A stretch of DNA of 51,004 nt from UMGS1312 sp964631595 (lineage in GTDB: Bacteria > Bacillota > Clostridia > Oscillospirales > CAG-272), in NCBI GenBank assembly GCA_964631595.1, contig CAZVXL010000013.1, positions 1 to 51,004 on the forward strand. The letters run 5' to 3'. The notes beneath the pieces were generated by a model. That model made no database searches and was not told the origin of the DNA. It worked only from the letters and a program-made list of their open reading frames with translations. Made by a program: the position numbers and the translations under genes. Shown piece after piece: positions 50,644 to 51,004 of this stretch; position 1 is the first letter of the stretch; every line of letters begins with the position of its first letter.

Positions 50644-51004
50644 GCCTGATACCACATTGCGGAGTGAAATACACATCTTCACATGATAGCCGTCCCCTCT
50701 GCAATATACATCTTCTTCACGCGGCAAAGTGTGCCGACATACGAAGTGCTTAAAAAGCAGTGTGACAAGGAATGAAAAACGATTGGAGCTTAATTTTAAT
50801 GACAATTAGTTATTTTTATTGTAATACCGCAATCCCCCCATATTCTTTTTACAAAGGGCTTGCATTTTCGGGAGCTATATGGTAAAATAATATGTGGCGC
50901 GATTTAGCATTCACTGAAGGATAGATAATTTATATCTTATTTAATAAGTGATTATGTCTGCCGGCTGGGCAGGATCGCATCGCAGTAATCGAAGTTTGTT
51001 TTTC
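50644..51004. other. Right-edge non-coding region
   Basis: About 360 bases without a credible gene. A promoter (50860-50888) points off the right edge; beyond it the transcript shows small helices, including CTGCC-GGCTG-GGCAG (50958-50972) enclosed by GATTA / TAATC (50950-50954 with 50986-50990). The window ends before any start codon with context. Confidence 0.55.
50860..50888 (+). promoter_or_regulatory. Promoter pointing off the right edge
   Basis: TTGCAT (50860-50865) and TAAAAT (50883-50888), 17 bases apart, with TGG before the -10. Confidence 0.6.

Noticed and set aside
50566..50805. Minus-strand frame overlapping tRNA-Leu
   Set aside because: It covers the tRNA 3' half and its terminator, so it is not a gene.

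Overview
The window is bacterial chromosome from a Gram-positive, anaerobic member of the Clostridia. The best guess is a gut or rumen organism of the Oscillospirales/Christensenellales type; the order is a guess. Support comes from ferredoxin-dependent 2-oxoacid metabolism, a Trp T-box, TrmK, the UPF0237/UPF0210 pair, DUF1858, DUF4830 and DUF4358 proteins, SD-type ribosome binding sites, consensus TTGACA-17-TATAAT promoters and many U-tailed hairpin terminators. No rRNA, CRISPR, prophage or IS transposase is visible. Gene density is high. Most genes lie in short co-directional operons with 1-4 base stop/start overlaps.

Layout. Positions 1-7447 (+): a metabolic cassette with the end of an acyl-CoA ligase, IlvE, a P-loop ATPase, a four-subunit VOR/KOR-type oxidoreductase, an XRE-cupin regulator, a medium-chain acyl-CoA synthetase and a gutted phosphoesterase. 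7518-13163: a metal-dependent hydrolase, aspartate kinase, a HIT protein, an FkbM methyltransferase, Nif3, TrmK and DUF1858. 13207-20095 (-): MurA, then upp, two RluA-type pseudouridine synthases, apolipoprotein N-acyltransferase and a DUF3810 metallopeptidase. 20218-25735: a membrane protein, a sugar isomerase-like TIM barrel, an acyl-CoA/ACP ligase with its own acyl carrier protein, a WecG/TagA glycosyltransferase and a cytidylate-kinase-like protein. 25736-26533: about 800 bases without a gene, filled with inverted and direct repeats, including three promoter-plus-hairpin modules, the last of which drives a CarD regulator. 27072-28846: an atypical response regulator, an exported Ig-like protein and a DUF4830 protein. 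28948-36599 (-): rpoB-rpoC, standing apart from ribosomal protein genes. 36837-44258 (-): CCA-adding enzyme, phosphoglucomutase, an unknown protein coupled to HSP90, and UPF0210/UPF0237. 44448-46810 (+): a cell-surface SGNH (AlgX/DHHW-like) protein and a DUF4358 lipoprotein. 46881-50313 (-): a lone trpB under a Trp-specific T-box, rpiB, tsaB and tsaE. The window ends with tRNA-Leu(GAG) and the start of an unidentified transcript.

Most interesting reads: the first cassette has every step needed either to ferment branched-chain amino acids or, run in reverse, to build them from scavenged branched-chain fatty acids. The lone T-box-controlled trpB suggests a parallel indole-salvage habit. The repeat island at 26123-26514 repeats the same extended -10 sequence in front of different hairpins. 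A response-regulator-like protein lacks a normal phosphorylation site and carries a CX3CX3C motif. A surface SGNH protein looks like two exported proteins fused through a poly-lysine loop.
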